From NCBI GenBank assembly GCA_037479115.1, contig JBBFLK010000002.1, positions 84,040-148,039 on the forward strand: a stretch of 64,000 bases of DNA, written 5' to 3'. Numbering within the stretch: the first letter of the stretch is position 1; each line of letters begins with the position of its first letter. Position numbers and translations under genes: made by a program. Shown here piece by piece: positions 62,107 to 64,000 of this stretch. A model generated the notes under the pieces. That model was given only the letters and a program-made list of their open reading frames with translations. It did not search any database and was not told where the DNA came from. Source of the stretch: Anaerohalosphaeraceae bacterium. Its GTDB lineage: Bacteria > Planctomycetota > Phycisphaerae > Sedimentisphaerales > Anaerohalosphaeraceae.

Positions 62107-64000
62107 TTATCTCCTGAGTATCCAGTATAAAGCAGGTGTTTCCGTCGTCCATTCCTTCTGCTCGGTCGTGTGGACCGAAGCGATCTGACCGGTTTCCAAA
62201 TCGATTCGGCGGATTTCAAACGTTTCACCATCCTTTTGTACGGGCAAAGGCAGTTTCTTTCCTTCCGCAACATAAACCAGATATTGGTTCGGCACATCAG
62301 CCAGAGCAAAGCAGCGGGCCGGCCCACCGGGCCAATCGAACGGCTTCATTTTGACAACCGCCTCCAAAAGCGAAGGTTCGGTCTTCGGCGGCAGCGGAGA
62401 CAAAGAGCCGCCCCCCAGCAGCACGGCCCATCCAAAACGGCTGTCCGCCGAGTAAATGACCGCCTTGTCCGGATACTGTTCTCGGTATTCCCGCACCGCC
62501 CGAACCACCTGTTCAAAGGAAGTCGGTTTGGGATTGAGCAGGCGGGCATGCTGACGCGGCGCCAAATGTTTCCCCCCCTGCGGGGCGTACAGCGTCCCGT
62601 TTTGCTGATACCACCAATACCGAATATCAATCACGGAAACGAGTTCTCGATATTTCGGCTCGGACAGGATAACGTCCTGAACATCTTTTGTGCAGCTGAG
62701 GGCAATCAGCGGATTTTTCCGCTTTTCCTCTTTCCATAGCCGGATTGTATCCAGCCAAAAACGGACGAACTCCGCCGGCCCTGTGTATTCCGCCGATGTC
62801 ATCTGAATCACATTTGTATTGTCCGCAAACGCATCCAGACATTGGCGGATATAGGCCTGATGCAGAGCACGACGGCCGGGATGGCCGACATCATAAAAGA
62901 AATGGTCCAGAAAGATTCGTTTGTCGCCCGCATAGGGCGGCGGTTCCGGAAAACCGGTATCATTGACGTTATTGGCGGGCCGCCACGGATAATCCGCCCA
63001 ATGAGCCCCGGCCTCCAGCACATTATGCTGAAAATAGTTCTGATGCAGCAGAACCAGCCCTTTGCGTTCGCACAAATCCGCAAACTCCTTCAGACGGGCC
63101 CAATACCAGGCGTTATAGCGGGTCAAATCGTATCGGCTCAGACCGTCCCAGGCGGTGCCGATTCCGCTGCGGTCAAAGGGCTGCTCATAAAACGGCGGAC
63201 GGACATCTCCGTTCATCCGTCGGACACGCTGATGGTCATCCCGCCGCCGGTCGTACCAAAGGCCGTAATTGTAATCCAGTACGACCTTGCCGGATGCCGC
63301 CATTTCAGACGTTAATTCCTCCAAATCATCCGTAAATCCCCGTCCGATACGGCCCGGGACAAACCGGGTAATCCCGATGCCGAAAGACGGGGCCTCATTC
63401 GGACGCGTCGTCCCCCTCCACCAGGCAACCCCTGTGCTCGTACCGGCCAGCAGACGCCCCTGACAAACCAGACGTCCATCGACAAGAGAAATTTTCTTCT
63501 CCGGCGGATTGGCGGAAACGGTTCGGCTCTTTGTTTCATCCCAAACCTTCTCCAGCGGCTGTGCAGCGGACGTATCGGAGACAATCGGCTCCTCCTTCGT
63601 TATTTTCCAGATAAACTCCGCCAGGGTCGGCATCGGTTTCGAGGAGGCGGCCGCCAGCTCCGCCGCTAATTCATAAGAGGGATTTGTCGTACCGGACGTG
63701 TCAATTTTCCAAAGACGAATCCGATTTGCCGCTTCTTTGCCAAGCCGCTGGGCCAGCTGGGCCTTATAGAGACTGTCGGGCTTAACAAAATTGTTGGACT
63801 GCTCCCACCAGCCGTCGCCTTCGAATTCCCCCCAGCATCCGAAGGCCCAGTTCCAGGCGGTCGGGGGCTTGGCGCATTCGAGAATCGCCGCATCACACTG
63901 CCAGAGAACACAATTGGCGCCGGTCCATCCGATGCCCTCGCCCCGGCTGCCGCGATGGCCCACCCGCAGGGCGTTCCCATCAATTCGGACATTGTCGTAG
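62107..64000 (-). CDS. Truncated large secreted protein, beta-helix/glycosidase-like (DUF6298-like)
   Basis: Open to the window edge (5' end missing), 631 residues visible. It begins in mid-domain with NVRIDGNALRVGHRG and WQCDAAILECAKPPTAWNWA, the kind of sequence seen in right-handed beta-helix proteins. The main part (about 170-510 of the visible residues) is a TIM-barrel-like region (DRSGIGTAWDGLSRYDLTRY, LLHQNYFQHNVLEAGAHW, EYTGPAEFVRFWLDT), and the end is a beta-sandwich. From memory this layout resembles the planctomycete DUF6298 group, but I cannot verify it. A secreted polysaccharide role is likely. Confidence 0.6.
   Translation of the reverse strand, partial: YDNVRIDGNALRVGHRGSRGEGIGWTGANCVLWQCDAAILECAKPPTAWNWAFGCWGEFEGDGWWEQSNNFVKPDSLYKAQLAQRLGKEAANRIRLWKIDTSGTTNPSYELAAELAAASSKPMPTLAEFIWKITKEEPIVSDTSAAQPLEKVWDETKSRTVSANPPEKKISLVDGRLVCQGRLLAGTSTGVAWWRGTTRPNEAPSFGIGITRFVPGRIGRGFTDDLEELTSEMAASGKVVLDYNYGLWYDRRRDDHQRVRRMNGDVRPPFYEQPFDRSGIGTAWDGLSRYDLTRYNAWYWARLKEFADLCERKGLVLLHQNYFQHNVLEAGAHWADYPWRPANNVNDTGFPEPPPYAGDKRIFLDHFFYDVGHPGRRALHQAYIRQCLDAFADNTNVIQMTSAEYTGPAEFVRFWLDTIRLWKEEKRKNPLIALSCTKDVQDVILSEPKYRELVSVIDIRYWWYQQNGTLYAPQGGKHLAPRQHARLLNPKPTSFEQVVRAVREYREQYPDKAVIYSADSRFGWAVLLGGGSLSPLPPKTEPSLLEAVVKMKPFDWPGGPARCFALADVPNQYLVYVAEGKKLPLPVQKDGETFEIRRIDLETGQIASVHTTEQKEWTTETPALYWILRR

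Noticed and set aside
1..64000. CRISPR arrays, insertion sequences, rRNA genes or phage modules.
   Set aside because: No regularly spaced repeats, transposase, integrase or rRNA signature found by eye; only the small repeats listed.

Overview
This 64 kb window most likely comes from an anaerobic, polysaccharide-degrading planctomycete of the Phycisphaerae/Sedimentisphaerales kind. That placement is an inference. It rests on an H-X9-DG prepilin-type tail, a fused 3-dehydroquinate dehydratase/shikimate dehydrogenase, a ketosynthase pair with a long carrier protein, an [FeFe] hydrogenase beside an oxygen-detoxification set, and large secreted glycoside hydrolases. Coding density is high. I see no insertion sequence, phage module or CRISPR array. 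No gene-free stretch exceeds 300 bases.

Region 1 (1-7.9 kb, + strand) is a lipid- or polyketide-like operon: a dehydratase truncated by the window edge, a 130-residue acyl carrier protein, a FabZ dehydratase, a ketosynthase whose catalytic Cys is Glu, and an intact ketosynthase. serS and comEC follow. Region 2 (7.9-19.2 kb) is mixed housekeeping: OmpA lipoprotein, prepilin peptidase, argG, a secreted protein with a pseudopilin-like tail, fused aroDE, a secreted redoxin, an M14 peptidase, a Nudix hydrolase, a phosphodiester glycosidase and two small proteins. The smaller one, 49 residues, resembles a bare sorting anchor.

Region 3 (19.2-37.3 kb, all minus strand) is an 18 kb redox island. Read in transcription order it holds perR, rubrerythrin, thiol peroxidase, flavodiiron protein, ferritin, a rubrerythrin-like protein, nqrBCDEF without nqrA, a hypothetical gene, rubredoxin, zwf, rex, a sensor kinase, a 2Fe-2S ferredoxin, hydB, hydA, hydC and a receiver-only response regulator. 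A reasonable reading is that peroxide and oxygen are reduced by the rubredoxin/FprA/rubrerythrin/Tpx group under PerR. NADH would be re-oxidised either by the Na+-pumping Nqr complex or by the NADH-linked hydrogenase, whose expression Rex and the two-component pair would adjust.

Region 4 (37.3-49.6 kb) is information processing and regulation: phosphoesterase, DAHP synthase, an NtrC-type regulator, cold-shock protein, pnp, rpsO, NAD(P)HX epimerase, a membrane coiled-coil protein with a BRCT-like end, rluB, a receiver protein, rsmD, an FHA-GAF protein and a PEBP protein. Region 5 (49.7-64 kb) holds secreted carbohydrate enzymes: a GH31 lipoprotein with PA14, a GH78 rhamnosidase, an esterase, a sialidase-like/toroid fusion and a truncated beta-helix-like protein. 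Among them lie a DJ-1 protein, tRNA-Asp(GTC), an SNase, tRNA-Ser(GGA), tadA and an unexplained folded tRNA-derived repeat. The mix suggests breakdown of a rhamnose-containing plant or algal polysaccharide, but the substrate is not proved.
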